From an uncultured Micrococcales bacterium (lineage in GTDB: Bacteria > Actinomycetota > Actinomycetes > Actinomycetales > Microbacteriaceae), in the NCBI GenBank assembly GCA_913062665.1, contig CAJXVY010000004.1:1-12856 (forward strand): 12,856 bases of DNA, read 5' to 3'. Under the pieces are notes generated by a model. It saw only the letters and a program-made list of their open reading frames with translations. It was not told the origin of the DNA and made no database searches. The translations under genes were made by a program, and so were the position numbers. This document shows positions 1 through 9,571 of the stretch, piece after piece. How positions within the stretch are numbered: the first letter of the stretch is position 1; each line of letters opens with the position of its first letter.

Positions 1-1221
1 CTTGAGGCCCAGAGGATCAAGATGCGCACGAATTTCGATTTAGAAATGATTCGTGAACTTGGATTCTGCTCCGGTATCGAAAACTACTCAAGGCATATTG
101 ATGGACGAGAACAGGGCGATCCCCCTAGCTGTCTACTGGACTACTTTCCCGAGGACTTCATAACGGTCATTGACGAATCCCACGTCACAGTTCCACAAAT
201 CGGGGGGATGTATGAGGGGGATGCCTCTAGAAAACGAACTCTGGTTGAACATGGTTTCCGCCTACCCTCTGCACTAGACAACAGGCCGCTTCGATTTGAT
301 GAATTTCTGGAGAGAACCGGACAAACGGTGTATCTGTCGGCGACGCCAGCAAAATACGAGCTTGAGAAGAGCGATGGATTCGTTGAGCAGATTATTCGAC
401 CCACGGGGCTAGTGGATCCAAAGTTGGTAGTAAAGCCCGCCAAAGGTCAGATTGATGATTTGTTGGAAGAGGTCAGATTAAGGGCCGAGCGAGACGAGAG
501 AGTCTTGGTCACCACACTCACCAAGAAACTAGCTGAGGAACTGACTGATTTTTTCACTGAGGCAGGGGTCAGAGTTCGCTACCTCCACAGTGATGTCGAC
601 ACACTGAGAAGAGTAGAGCTTCTGCGCGAGCTTCGCCAGGGCATCTATGACGTTCTGATTGGTATAAACCTGCTGAGAGAGGGACTTGACCTACCAGAGG
701 TGTCACTGGTCGCCATTTTGGATGCAGACAAAGAGGGCTTTTTGAGGTCAACCTCTTCGCTGATTCAAACAATCGGTCGAGCAGCTAGGAACGTCAATGG
801 TGAAGTCCACTTATATGCCGATAAAGTAACCGACTCGATGAAGAGAGCTATAGACGAGACCGAGAGAAGAAGAACAAAGCAGTTGGAGTTCAACAAGGTA
901 AACGGTATCGACCCCACACCTTTGCGAAAGCAAATTTCAGACATTACTGACCAACTGGCACGCGAGCAGGCAGATACAGAGAGCTTATTGGAAAGCCTGA
1001 AGTATGAGCCCAAGAGAAAACAAACGACGGAACCGATGAGGGGGAGGAGTTCTATTGCGGGTGCCGGTAAGAAACAACTTCTAGAGACCATTGCGGAGCT
1101 CGATGCACAGATGAGGTCGGCAGCCGATGAACTACAATTCGAGTTGGCCGCTCGCATTCGAGATGAAATAAGCGAACTAAAGCGCGAAGTAAGGCAGATG
1201 GAATCTGCGGGACACGCATAG
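1..1221 (+). CDS. uvrB: UvrB, excinuclease ABC subunit B (C-terminal part, 5' truncated by window edge)
   Basis: UvrB is the damage-verifying helicase-like subunit of nucleotide excision repair. It is loaded by UvrA and then recruits UvrC. The reading frame is open from base 1, so the gene begins upstream. About 406 codons are present, and with family proteins of roughly 670-700 residues about 40% is missing, including Walker A and the beta-hairpin. Visible in fragment numbering: LEAQRI at the very start, helicase motif II DESHVT (58-63), motif III SATP (113-116), [17 protein letters not shown], motif [11 protein letters not shown] (256-264), and a C-terminal UVR domain (about 358-400) that pairs with the similar domain of UvrC. 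No frameshift or lost motif is seen. It is followed after 7 bases by uvrA, so co-transcription is likely. The identification rests on near-continuous agreement with known UvrB. Confidence 0.98.
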   Translation, partial: LEAQRIKMRTNFDLEMIRELGFCSGIENYSRHIDGREQGDPPSCLLDYFPEDFITVIDESHVTVPQIGGMYEGDASRKRTLVEHGFRLPSALDNRPLRFDEFLERTGQTVYLSATPAKYELEKSDGFVEQIIRPTGLVDPKLVVKPAKGQIDDLLEEVRLRAERDERVLVTTLTKKLAEELTDFFTEAGVRVRYLHSDVDTLRRVELLRELRQGIYDVLIGINLLREGLDLPEVSLVAILDADKEGFLRSTSSLIQTIGRAARNVNGEVHLYADKVTDSMKRAIDETERRRTKQLEFNKVNGIDPTPLRKQISDITDQLAREQADTESLLESLKYEPKRKQTTEPMRGRSSIAGAGKKQLLETIAELDAQMRSAADELQFELAARIRDEISELKREVRQMESAGHA

Positions 1222-1228
1222 GAAAAAC

Positions 1229-4072
1229 ATGCACATAGAGAAACCAAAGGGAAGTGTTCTGCATGTTAAAGGTGCCCGAGTTCACAACTTGAAAAATCTT
1301 GATCTCGAAATACCAAAAGACAAGCTGGTGGTTTTTACTGGGCTCAGCGGCTCAGGCAAATCCTCGCTGGCTTTTGACACCATCTTCGCGGAGGGTCAGC
1401 GAAGATATGTGGAATCTTTATCAGCCTATGCCCGACAATTTCTGGGTCAAGTTGATCGACCAGACGTAGATTTCATAGAAGGCCTCTCGCCTGCAGTCTC
1501 TATTGATCAGAAATCTACGAACAGGAACCCCAGATCAACGGTGGGAACCATTACCGAGATCCATGATTATTTGAGATTGCTTTGGTCAAGAATTGGCATC
1601 CCGCACTGCCACGAGTGCGGTGAAGTTATTTCCAAGCAAACTCCGCAGCAAATAGTTGATCAGTTACTCAAAGAGGAGGAGGGAACTAGGTTTCTGGTTC
1701 TGGCCCCAATAGTTCAACAAAAAAAGGGGGAATTTGTTGATCTGTTCTCTTCTCTACAGGCGCAAGGCTACGCCAGAGCAATAGTCGATGGAGAGCAAGT
1801 GGTTTTAGCTGAGGCAAAGCCGCTGAAAAAGTCATACAAGCACGACATAAGCGTGGTTGTAGATCGAATGGTGATAAGGGAAGACATTGCAAATCGGCTT
1901 ACAGACTCTATAGAAACCGCCCTCAACTTGGCTGACGGAAGGGTTGTAATTAATTTTGCGGATTCAGATACTTCTCGAACATTCAGTGAGAACTTGAGTT
2001 GCCCCAATCAGCACCAACTGGCACTGACTGACATAGAACCGAGAACTTTTAGTTTCAATGCTCCGTTTGGTGCTTGCCCAGAATGTACCGGGCTTGGGGT
2101 AAAAATGGCAGTTGACCCCGAACTAGTAATCGGAGACCCTGCGAAAACTCTTACCGAAGGGGCAATTATTCCCTGGTCGACTCAAGGTAAAGGTCTTTAT
2201 AACTACTTTGTAAGACTGCTCAAGGGTTTGGCCGACGACCTTGAATTCGATCTGGATACGCCTTGGCAGGCCCTTACTGAGGAGATTCAGCAGGCAATTC
2301 TTTACGGAAACGACTTCAAAGTCCAGGTCAGGTGGAGATCCAGATACGGTCGTGAGATGCGCTACACCAGCGGGTTTGAAGGCGTTCTTCCATACGTGGA
2401 GCGAAAGTACAACGAAACAGACAGCGATTACATGAGGGGCAAATACGCAGGGTATCTGCGAGAAATACCCTGCCCTGTCTGCGATGGCGCAAGATTGAGG
2501 CCCGAGGTTCTGGCGGTGAAGGTATCCGAGCAATCAATTCATGATGTCGTAAAACTTAGTTTGAATGATTGCTTTGCATTCTTTGAGTCCATCCAACTGA
2601 ATGAGAAAGAAGCAAAGATAGCTGGACAGGTTTTGCGAGAAATCAGAGCACGTCTTGAGTTTCTACTCTCCGTGGGTTTGGGGTATTTGAATCTTGAAAG
2701 AAGTGCGGGCTCGCTATCTGGTGGAGAAGCCCAGCGAATTCGATTGGCAACACAAATAGGGGCGGGACTTACGGGAGTTTTATACGTTTTAGACGAACCC
2801 AGCATTGGTCTTCACCAAAGAGATAATCGTCGACTCATTCAAACCCTGGAAAGACTGAGAGATCTTGGAAATACTCTGATTGTTGTTGAACACGATGAGG
2901 ATACAATCCATGCGGCCGACTGGCTTGTGGACATCGGACCTACTGCAGGCATTGATGGCGGCAATGTGGTGCACAGCGGCAGCTACAGGACAATACTAAA
3001 AAACCAAGACTCGATTACCGGCAAATACCTGTCTAAACAGCTAGAAATAAAGACGCCCTCAAAAAGACGCAAGCCAAGAACCGAAAAACTGAAGGTGATT
3101 GGCGCTCGGGCAAATAACCTAAAAAATGTGGATGTGAGCATTCCGCTAGGCGTTCTCACAGCTGTCACAGGGGTTAGTGGAAGTGGAAAATCTTCCCTAG
3201 TCAACGATGTGCTTTACAGAACTCTTGCAAACAATCTCAATAAGGCGAAACTCGTGCCGGGCAAGCACACAAGGATTGAGGGAATAGAAAACCTGGATAA
3301 AGTCGTCCATGTTGATCAGAACCCAATTGGTAGAACCCCACGCAGTAATCCCGCAACCTACACGGGTGTCTTTGATCACATCAGAAAGCTTTTTGCCGAC
3401 ACCCAGGAGGCTAAAATGCGAGGCTACCAACAGGGGAGGTTCAGCTTCAACGTAAAGGGCGGAAGATGCGAGACCTGCAGTGGTGATGGAACAATTCGAA
3501 TAGAGATGAACTTTCTGCCTGACGTTTACGTGGTTTGCGAAGACTGCAAGGGTGCAAGATACAACAGAGAAACCTTGCAGGTTCACTACAAAGGAAAAAC
3601 TATTTCCGACGTGCTTGAAATGCCAATTAATGAGGCCGCGGAATTTTTCAAGCCGATAAATTCCATCGCTCGATACCTAGACACCTTGGTTGAGGTGGGT
3701 CTTGGCTATGTTCGACTGGGGCAAAGCGCAACGACCCTTTCCGGCGGAGAGGCGCAACGAGTAAAACTTGCAACAGAGCTTCAAAAACGAAGCAATGGGA
3801 GAAGCATATATGTTCTGGATGAGCCGACCACCGGGCTGCATTTTGAGGATGTTCAAAAGCTGCTGAAAGTGCTAAACAGTCTCGTGGATAAAGGTAATAC
3901 CGTTGTGGTCATCGAACACAATCTGGATGTCATACGCAGTGCTGACTGGATAATCGACATGGGACCCGAGGGCGGTTACGGGGGAGGATTGGTCGTTGCC
4001 CAGGGCACGCCAGAAAAGGTCAGTAGAACCTCAGGTTCTCATACTGGAGAATTCCTAGCCGAGATACTCTGA
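1229..4072 (+). CDS. uvrA: UvrA, excinuclease ABC subunit A (DNA damage-recognition ATPase)
   Basis: UvrA is the dimeric ABC-type ATPase that scans DNA for bulky lesions and loads UvrB. At 947 residues it is full length. Two ABC modules are visible: Walker A GLSGSGKS (38-45) with signature LSGGEAQ (496-502) and Walker B YVLDEPS (519-525); and Walker A GVSGSGKS (648-655) with signature LSGGEAQ (837-843) and Walker B YVLDEPTT (861-868). The second zinc module is C747-x2-C750...C770-x2-C773. The first uses C258 and H262 with C283-x2-C286, that is Cys-x3-His for the first pair instead of the Cys-x2-Cys of E. coli; I recall the same CPNxH pattern in other actinobacteria. CPVC (415-418) is also conserved. 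The ATG start is supported by AGGA overlapping the uvrB stop at 1220-1223, and by the short lead before the first conserved segment. The 3' end overlaps uvrC by one base (TGATG). Confidence 0.98.
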   Translation: MHIEKPKGSVLHVKGARVHNLKNLDLEIPKDKLVVFTGLSGSGKSSLAFDTIFAEGQRRYVESLSAYARQFLGQVDRPDVDFIEGLSPAVSIDQKSTNRNPRSTVGTITEIHDYLRLLWSRIGIPHCHECGEVISKQTPQQIVDQLLKEEEGTRFLVLAPIVQQKKGEFVDLFSSLQAQGYARAIVDGEQVVLAEAKPLKKSYKHDISVVVDRMVIREDIANRLTDSIETALNLADGRVVINFADSDTSRTFSENLSCPNQHQLALTDIEPRTFSFNAPFGACPECTGLGVKMAVDPELVIGDPAKTLTEGAIIPWSTQGKGLYNYFVRLLKGLADDLEFDLDTPWQALTEEIQQAILYGNDFKVQVRWRSRYGREMRYTSGFEGVLPYVERKYNETDSDYMRGKYAGYLREIPCPVCDGARLRPEVLAVKVSEQSIHDVVKLSLNDCFAFFESIQLNEKEAKIAGQVLREIRARLEFLLSVGLGYLNLERSAGSLSGGEAQRIRLATQIGAGLTGVLYVLDEPSIGLHQRDNRRLIQTLERLRDLGNTLIVVEHDEDTIHAADWLVDIGPTAGIDGGNVVHSGSYRTILKNQDSITGKYLSKQLEIKTPSKRRKPRTEKLKVIGARANNLKNVDVSIPLGVLTAVTGVSGSGKSSLVNDVLYRTLANNLNKAKLVPGKHTRIEGIENLDKVVHVDQNPIGRTPRSNPATYTGVFDHIRKLFADTQEAKMRGYQQGRFSFNVKGGRCETCSGDGTIRIEMNFLPDVYVVCEDCKGARYNRETLQVHYKGKTISDVLEMPINEAAEFFKPINSIARYLDTLVEVGLGYVRLGQSATTLSGGEAQRVKLATELQKRSNGRSIYVLDEPTTGLHFEDVQKLLKVLNSLVDKGNTVVVIEHNLDVIRSADWIIDMGPEGGYGGGLVVAQGTPEKVSRTSGSHTGEFLAEIL

Positions 4073-5955
4073 TGACTACGCCAAGTTTTCGCCCAGAAAC
4101 CTCTTCCATCCCTACCCAACCGGGCGTATATCGGTTTATGGATGCAAACAACAGGGTTATTTATGTAGGAAAGGCGAAAAATTTACGTGCTCGTCTTACC
4201 AGTTATTTTGGAAATCAACAAAAACTCCACGAGCGCACCAGACGAATGGTTGAAACAGCCGCTGACGTTACCTGGACAATTGTCGACAGCGAATATGAGG
4301 CGCTTCAGCTGGAGTTTATGTGGATCAAGCAATACGACCCACTATTCAACGTGCGATTTCGAGACGATAAGAGCTATCCCTATCTTGCAATCAGCATGCG
4401 GGAAGAGATACCTAGGGCCTTTGTCACTCGAAATCGAGAGTTGAGGGGTGTTAAGTACTTTGGTCCATACACTCAGGCCTGGGCAATAAGGGAGACGCTA
4501 GATAACTTATTGAAGGTATTTCCGGTTCGAAGTTGTTCTAAATCAGTTTTTGAAAATGCGAAAAAAAATAGTCGGCCATGCATACTTGCGGAGATTGGTA
4601 AATGCTCAGCACCTTGCGTTGGAAGAATAGATCAAGCCGCCCACAAGTCGATTGCCAAGTCTCTCGGCGATTTCATGAATCGAGGCGATTCTAGCTATCT
4701 GCATTCGATGCAGGAGAAAATGGCACTGGCAAGTCAGGACCAGCAGTACGAATATGCCGCACAGCTGAGAGACGACATCGCAGCTCTTGAGAGGGTCCTC
4801 GAGAAATCAACGGTGGTTTTACAAGACCAAACGGATGCCGACCTATTCGGCCTAGCCAGAGACTCACTAAACGCGGCAGTCAGTTTTTTTATAGTCCGCG
4901 GTGGTCGCATAAGAGGTAATAAAGGCTTTGTCATTGACCTGGCCGACGAGCTTTCAGACAGCGAAATAGTTGAGCAGCTGATCAAGGATGTTTACGAAGA
5001 AAAGCCCAACATAGAGCCGAATTCGGTACCAAAGGAAATACTTGTACCTGAACTCCCCACAAACAAGGAGGCTTTGGAGACTTGGTTATCCGAGAAGAGG
5101 GGTAAGAAAGTTACATTTAGAATCCCTCAGCGAGGCGATAAACGAACCCTCTCACAAACTGCACTGGCTAACGCCAAGCACACTCTCGCGACTTATAAAT
5201 CTAAACGAAGTGTTGACTTCACAACCAGAGCGGATGCTTTAGCCGGAATACAAAAATCCTTGAATTTAGAGACAGCACCGTTGCGAATAGAGTGCTACGA
5301 CATCTCGCACCTGGGCGGAACCGGAGCAGTCGGATCAATGGTGGTCTTTGAGGATGGACTGAGCAAAAAGGGTCAGTACAGAAGGTTTAATATTGACAAC
5401 TTTGCCGATGATACCGATGCAATTTATCAAGTGTTGATGAGGAGGCTGAAGTATCTCGGCGAGACTCAGACCGAAAATAAGTTCAGCTATCGTCCAGGAC
5501 TTTTATTGATCGACGGTGGATTGCCACAGGTGAATGCAGCCAAGAGGGCACTCGTCGACTCGGGCGCAGAAGATATTGCAGTTTGCGGAATAGCAAAAAG
5601 ACTCGAGGAGGTCTGGGTTCCCGGGGAAGACTTTCCAATTATCCTGCCAAGAACCAGTGATGAGCTTTTTTTACTGCAACGCATCAGAGACGAAGCTCAT
5701 CGATTCGCGATTGAAGCTCAGCGCAAGAAGAGAAGTAAAAGCATTCAAAGCCAACTGCTTAGCATTCCTGGTCTTGGAGATAAGCGAGCCAGACAGCTGC
5801 TCAGAAGATTCGGATCTGCAACTCGATTGAGGCAAGCATCTGCTGAAGAGATTTCAGATCTTCCCGGAATCGGAGTAGCGCTGGCCGAAGAAATTCATCG
5901 TCATCTAAATAAATCTGTGCAGGAATCGGCTGAATCTGAATCCGATAATCAGTAA
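4072..5955 (+). CDS. uvrC: UvrC, excinuclease ABC subunit C (dual-incision nuclease)
   Basis: UvrC makes both the 3' and 5' incisions around a UvrB-marked lesion. It has 627 residues, normal length. Domains in order: GIY-YIG nuclease (GVY 18-20, YVGK 31-34) for the 3' cut; a cysteine cluster C155, C170, C178, C182 matching the four cysteines reported to hold an iron-sulfur cluster in E. coli UvrC (the first spacing is three residues longer here); a UVR motif (about 208-243) for UvrB contact; an RNase H-like nuclease for the 5' cut, with D410 (ECYDISH), D446/D447, D481 (LLIDGG) and H543 (DEAHRFA); and tandem helix-hairpin-helix motifs (about 564-612, IPGLGDK and LPGIGVA). All expected catalytic residues are present. 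The start shares one base with the uvrA stop and has no strong ribosome binding site of its own, which suggests translational coupling to uvrA. Confidence 0.98.
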   Translation: MTTPSFRPETSSIPTQPGVYRFMDANNRVIYVGKAKNLRARLTSYFGNQQKLHERTRRMVETAADVTWTIVDSEYEALQLEFMWIKQYDPLFNVRFRDDKSYPYLAISMREEIPRAFVTRNRELRGVKYFGPYTQAWAIRETLDNLLKVFPVRSCSKSVFENAKKNSRPCILAEIGKCSAPCVGRIDQAAHKSIAKSLGDFMNRGDSSYLHSMQEKMALASQDQQYEYAAQLRDDIAALERVLEKSTVVLQDQTDADLFGLARDSLNAAVSFFIVRGGRIRGNKGFVIDLADELSDSEIVEQLIKDVYEEKPNIEPNSVPKEILVPELPTNKEALETWLSEKRGKKVTFRIPQRGDKRTLSQTALANAKHTLATYKSKRSVDFTTRADALAGIQKSLNLETAPLRIECYDISHLGGTGAVGSMVVFEDGLSKKGQYRRFNIDNFADDTDAIYQVLMRRLKYLGETQTENKFSYRPGLLLIDGGLPQVNAAKRALVDSGAEDIAVCGIAKRLEEVWVPGEDFPIILPRTSDELFLLQRIRDEAHRFAIEAQRKKRSKSIQSQLLSIPGLGDKRARQLLRRFGSATRLRQASAEEISDLPGIGVALAEEIHRHLNKSVQESAESESDNQ

Positions 5956-5977
5956 CCTTGTATCAGAAGGGTGAAAG

Positions 5978-6847
5978 ATGGTTGAGCCGCACAACTCCGA
6001 ATTACTTATCGTAACTGGCATGAGTGGTGCTGGACGCTCGACGGTAGCAAACACCTTGGAAGATCAAGGCTGGTATGTAGTTGACAATCTTCCACCGCAG
6101 ATGCTGCCACCGATATCTGAATTACTCGGAAAGAACAAAAACCCGATTAGCAAGCTTGCTGTTGTAATCGATGTCCGGGGTGGAGATTTCTTTGATGAGC
6201 TATCGACAAATATTAACAACCTTCGGCAAGCAGATATACAGCTGAGGATTGTCTTTTTAGAAGCCAGCGACCAAGCTCTGGTGAGGCGATTCGAACAAGT
6301 TAGAAGACCCCACCCGCTGCAGGGCGATGCAGGTCTATTGGAGGGGATTACAAAGGAAAGGGCCAAACTCACTGAACTGCGGGAGGCAGCTGATGTGGTG
6401 ATTGACAGTAGCGATTTGAATGTGCATCAATTAGGAACTCGAATTCTAGAGGAATTTGGTGACGACGCGAATCAGCTTCAGTTACAAATTCAGTCTTTTG
6501 GATTCAAATACGGGACACCTTCTGATGCCGACATGATCTTTGATGCGAGATTTTTACCAAATCCTCATTGGGACGAATCTCTCAGGGACCTAACTGGGAA
6601 TGATTCCAGGGTCCAGCAAGCAGTGATGGAATCCAAACTGGCTCAGAGTTTTGTTTCAAATATGAAAAAAATGCTGTTGAGCGTTTTTGCAGGTTACAGG
6701 ATAGAAAACAAAAGATTCATTACGATAGCTATTGGTTGCACCGGGGGTAAACACCGTTCTGTAACACTGGCTAATCAACTTGCCGATATGCTGTCGGGCG
6801 AGGAACTGCGCGTGAGGGTAAATCACCGAGATTTGGGGAGAGAGTAA
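5978..6847 (+). CDS. rapZ: RapZ/YvcJ family nucleotide-binding protein
   Basis: Member of the RapZ (YvcJ, formerly UPF0042) family. In E. coli RapZ is an adaptor that senses glucosamine-6-phosphate and targets a small RNA for decay. In Gram-positive bacteria the homologue YvcJ binds and hydrolyses nucleotides, and its target is less clear. At 289 residues it has the usual length. Seen: P-loop GMSGAGRST (14-22), GGDFFDEL (from 68), LEASDQALVRRF, RRPHPL, and the C-terminal phosphosugar/RNA-binding region with GCTGGKHRS (253-261). AGAAGG at 5965-5970 lies 7 bases before the ATG and supports the start. It follows uvrC by 22 bases and abuts whiA. The uvrC-rapZ-whiA order is a known actinobacterial arrangement, normally with yvcK between the last two. 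The family assignment is firm. Its target here cannot be read from sequence; the E. coli sRNA partners are not expected in Actinobacteria. Confidence 0.96.
   Translation: MVEPHNSELLIVTGMSGAGRSTVANTLEDQGWYVVDNLPPQMLPPISELLGKNKNPISKLAVVIDVRGGDFFDELSTNINNLRQADIQLRIVFLEASDQALVRRFEQVRRPHPLQGDAGLLEGITKERAKLTELREAADVVIDSSDLNVHQLGTRILEEFGDDANQLQLQIQSFGFKYGTPSDADMIFDARFLPNPHWDESLRDLTGNDSRVQQAVMESKLAQSFVSNMKKMLLSVFAGYRIENKRFITIAIGCTGGKHRSVTLANQLADMLSGEELRVRVNHRDLGRE
6835..6840 (+). promoter_or_regulatory. Ribosome binding site that decides the TTG start of whiA
   Basis: GGGGAG lies inside the last codons of rapZ, 7 bases before the TTG at 6848. It supports that unusual start over the next in-frame ATG at 6878, which would remove the conserved N-terminal residues of WhiA. 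Confidence 0.7.
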
Positions 6848-7825
6848 TTGTCGCTAACTTCTGAGGCAAGGCTGCAGATGGCACAAGTTCGGCTATCGCG
6901 CTCTGAGTCAAAGGCTGCCGAATTAGCAACAATGCTTCGCTTTTGTGGGGGGCTCCACCTAATTAGCGGAAGAATTGCTATTGAAGTAGAGCTATCTGAA
7001 TCCGAGCTAGCTCGTCGCATGTCAAAAGTTCTCGCCGAGGTTTTTTCCTCCAAGTCGGAAATCTCTGTTACTAACGCCACAGGAAAGAGAGACAAAGGTT
7101 ACCTGCTTCGGGTTTCGGGGCACGGTGAGCTGCTGGCTCGCCAGACTGGACTGATAGACATAAAAGGTAAGCCGGTGAGGGGATTGCCAGCCAATCTAGT
7201 CAGCTCAACCACAGAAGAGGCGGTAAGTGCGTGGCGTGGAGCGTTTATGGCGGCTGGAGTCCTCTCAGATCCTTCAAAAATGGTTTCTCTAGAGGTGGTG
7301 GCTCCAACCAACGAGGCGGCAATGGCGCTAGTTGGCCTAGCAAGAAGACTAGATGTGTCAGCAAAGACCAGAGAAGTTCGCTCAACACACCGAGTGATGG
7401 TTCGAGAACCTGATGCAATTGGTCACCTAATGCGCCTGCTTGGCGCTGAGCAGGCTTGGTTGAAGTGGGACGAAGTCCGCCAAAAGCGCGGAAGTCAGAT
7501 GCCAAATCAAAGACTTGCCAATTTTGACGATGCAAACCTCAGAAGAAGTGCACAGGCGGCAGTTGCCGCCGGAGCCAGAGTGCAAAGAGCATTGGAAATA
7601 CTTGGTGAGGACGTTCCTGAGCATCTCAAGTACGCGGGAGAACTGAGGCTTGAGCATCAAAATGCATCGCTTGACGAACTGGGTAGGCTTGCAAGTCCGC
7701 CGATGACAAAGGATGCGATAGCGGGTCGAATCCGGAGACTCCTCGCCATGGCAGATAAGAGAGCTGACGAGTTGGGCGTTCCTGACACTGAAGATGCTCT
7801 GCAAGGACTTCAGGCTCAAGATTAA
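6848..7825 (+). CDS. whiA: WhiA, DNA-binding regulator of division and development genes
   Basis: WhiA is a Gram-positive DNA-binding protein. In Streptomyces it acts with WhiB to switch on sporulation septation genes, and in Bacillus it influences division and chromosome segregation. The product has 325 residues, typical of the family. The N-terminal part matches the degenerate LAGLIDADG-like fold (MLRFCGGLHLISGRI, AWRGAFMAAG); WhiA proteins lack the endonuclease active site. The C-terminal part holds the helix-turn-helix (about 283-302, SPPMTKDAIAGRIRRLL). The start is TTG directly after the rapZ stop (TAATTG). It is preferred because LSLTSEARLQ aligns with the usual MALTxxVKDEL opening and a good ribosome binding site precedes it. 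In a presumably unicellular, non-sporulating organism the role is likely cell cycle control (inference). Confidence 0.96.
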   Translation: MSLTSEARLQMAQVRLSRSESKAAELATMLRFCGGLHLISGRIAIEVELSESELARRMSKVLAEVFSSKSEISVTNATGKRDKGYLLRVSGHGELLARQTGLIDIKGKPVRGLPANLVSSTTEEAVSAWRGAFMAAGVLSDPSKMVSLEVVAPTNEAAMALVGLARRLDVSAKTREVRSTHRVMVREPDAIGHLMRLLGAEQAWLKWDEVRQKRGSQMPNQRLANFDDANLRRSAQAAVAAGARVQRALEILGEDVPEHLKYAGELRLEHQNASLDELGRLASPPMTKDAIAGRIRRLLAMADKRADELGVPDTEDALQGLQAQD

Positions 7826-7880
7826 TCTCGGGAATATCGACAGAGTTATACAACTGTAGATAAGTGAAAGGAATCGATAA
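7826..7880 (+). promoter_or_regulatory. whiA-sodA intergenic region with a candidate weak promoter or operator
   Basis: This 55-base gap is the only non-coding stretch ahead of sodA. It ends with AAAGGA (7867-7872), 8 bases before the sodA ATG, a convincing ribosome binding site. ACAG (7840-7843) and CTGT (7854-7857) form an imperfect dyad around an AT-rich centre, overlapping AGTT/AACT at 7844-7855. TCGACA at 7837-7842 resembles a -35 box, but no well-spaced TATAAT-like box follows. A sodA promoter or operator here is plausible, not shown. Confidence 0.25.
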
Positions 7881-8501
7881 ATGACATACACACTTCCAGA
7901 TTTGGACTACGACTACGGAGCCCTAGACCCGTCAATCAGCGGTCAGATAATGGAGCTACACCACTCAAAGCACCACGCAGCCTATGTTGCTGGAGCCAAT
8001 CAGGCATTGGAGCAAATGGCTGAAGCGAGAGACAGCGGTAATTTTGGAAATCTTCCTAAACTTGAAAAAGACCTCGCTTTCCACCTCGGTGGCCACACCA
8101 ATCACAGTATTTTCTGGAAAAACCTCGGACCAAACGCCAAGGACAGGCCAGAAGGCGAGCTGATGGCAGCCATAGATGAATTCTTTGGCGATTACGACAA
8201 ATTTGTTGCGCACTTCAACGCTGCGGCCCTTGGTATCCAAGGTTCCGGTTGGGCTTTGCTAGCTTGGGATGTTGTTGGATCAAGATTGGTTATCAATCAG
8301 CTTTATGACCAGCAAGGCAATGTGCCAGTCTTGACCACCCCCTTGCTGATGCTGGATATGTGGGAGCATGCTTTCTATCTGGACTACAAAAACGTCAAGG
8401 GTGATTACGTAAAAGCCTTCTGGAACGTAGTTAACTGGGACGATGTTGAAAAACGTTTCCTTGCTGCAAAGTCAAATGCAGCCAGCCTGCTGCTAGGCTG
8501 A
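7881..8501 (+). CDS. sodA: Superoxide dismutase, Fe/Mn family (probably manganese)
   Basis: Converts superoxide to hydrogen peroxide and oxygen in the cytoplasm; no signal peptide is visible. It has 206 residues, normal for the family. Metal ligands are all present: H27 (ELHHSKHH), H75 ([10 protein letters not shown]), D159 and H163 ([12 protein letters not shown]). The Gly-Gly before H72 at the position where iron enzymes often carry Gln, and the Gln-rich LYDQQGN segment where manganese enzymes supply their active-site Gln, favour manganese. Cambialistic use cannot be excluded. The C-terminus ([19 protein letters not shown]) strongly resembles actinobacterial SodA. It lies on the same strand as whiA and gap, separated by 55 and 68 bases, so it could be its own transcription unit. 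The second gap holds a strong hairpin. Confidence 0.98.
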   Translation: MTYTLPDLDYDYGALDPSISGQIMELHHSKHHAAYVAGANQALEQMAEARDSGNFGNLPKLEKDLAFHLGGHTNHSIFWKNLGPNAKDRPEGELMAAIDEFFGDYDKFVAHFNAAALGIQGSGWALLAWDVVGSRLVINQLYDQQGNVPVLTTPLLMLDMWEHAFYLDYKNVKGDYVKAFWNVVNWDDVEKRFLAAKSNAASLLLG

Positions 8502-8512
8502 GAAAGTTCTAC

Positions 8513-8546
8513 TCAATGGCGCGTGTGACAAATCACGCGCCATTGA
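8513..8546 (+). terminator. Perfect 13-bp inverted repeat between sodA and gap (terminator-like hairpin)
   Basis: Bases 8513-8525 (TCAATGGCGCGTG) and 8534-8546 (CACGCGCCATTGA) are exact reverse complements, with an 8-base loop (TGACAAAT) between. The stem is GC-rich in its inner half and starts 12 bases after the sodA stop, where an intrinsic terminator would be expected. The downstream arm is followed by CTTAACTACTTTCT, only a weak T-rich stretch and not a clean T tract. It could therefore be an imperfect terminator, an RNA-stabilising 3' hairpin for sodA mRNA, an attenuator, or a protein-binding operator for gap. Confidence 0.6.
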
Positions 8547-8551
8547 CTTAA

Positions 8552-9570
<1,019 letters not shown>

Positions 9571-9571
<1 letters not shown>

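Noticed and set aside
244..256. GAACATGGTTTC as a possible LexA/SOS box
   Set aside because: Lies inside uvrB coding sequence, is not a good match to the actinobacterial TCGAAC-N4-GTTCGA palindrome, and is not upstream of a gene start.
765..1247. 160-codon open frame on the minus strand
   Set aside because: Lies fully opposite the strongly conserved UvrB C-terminus and resembles no family; it is a shadow of the real frame.
2123..2533. 136-codon minus-strand frame, and a similar one at 3197-3586
   Set aside because: Both are antisense to conserved UvrA segments and show no protein features of their own.
6878..6880. ATG as an alternative start for whiA
   Set aside because: It would remove the conserved N-terminal residues. 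The TTG at 6848 has a well-placed GGGGAG and aligns with the WhiA family start.
7427..7891. 154-codon open frame on the minus strand over whiA
   Set aside because: Opposite the WhiA helix-turn-helix region and crossing into the sodA start; its composition gives no recognisable domain, and WhiA is well supported.
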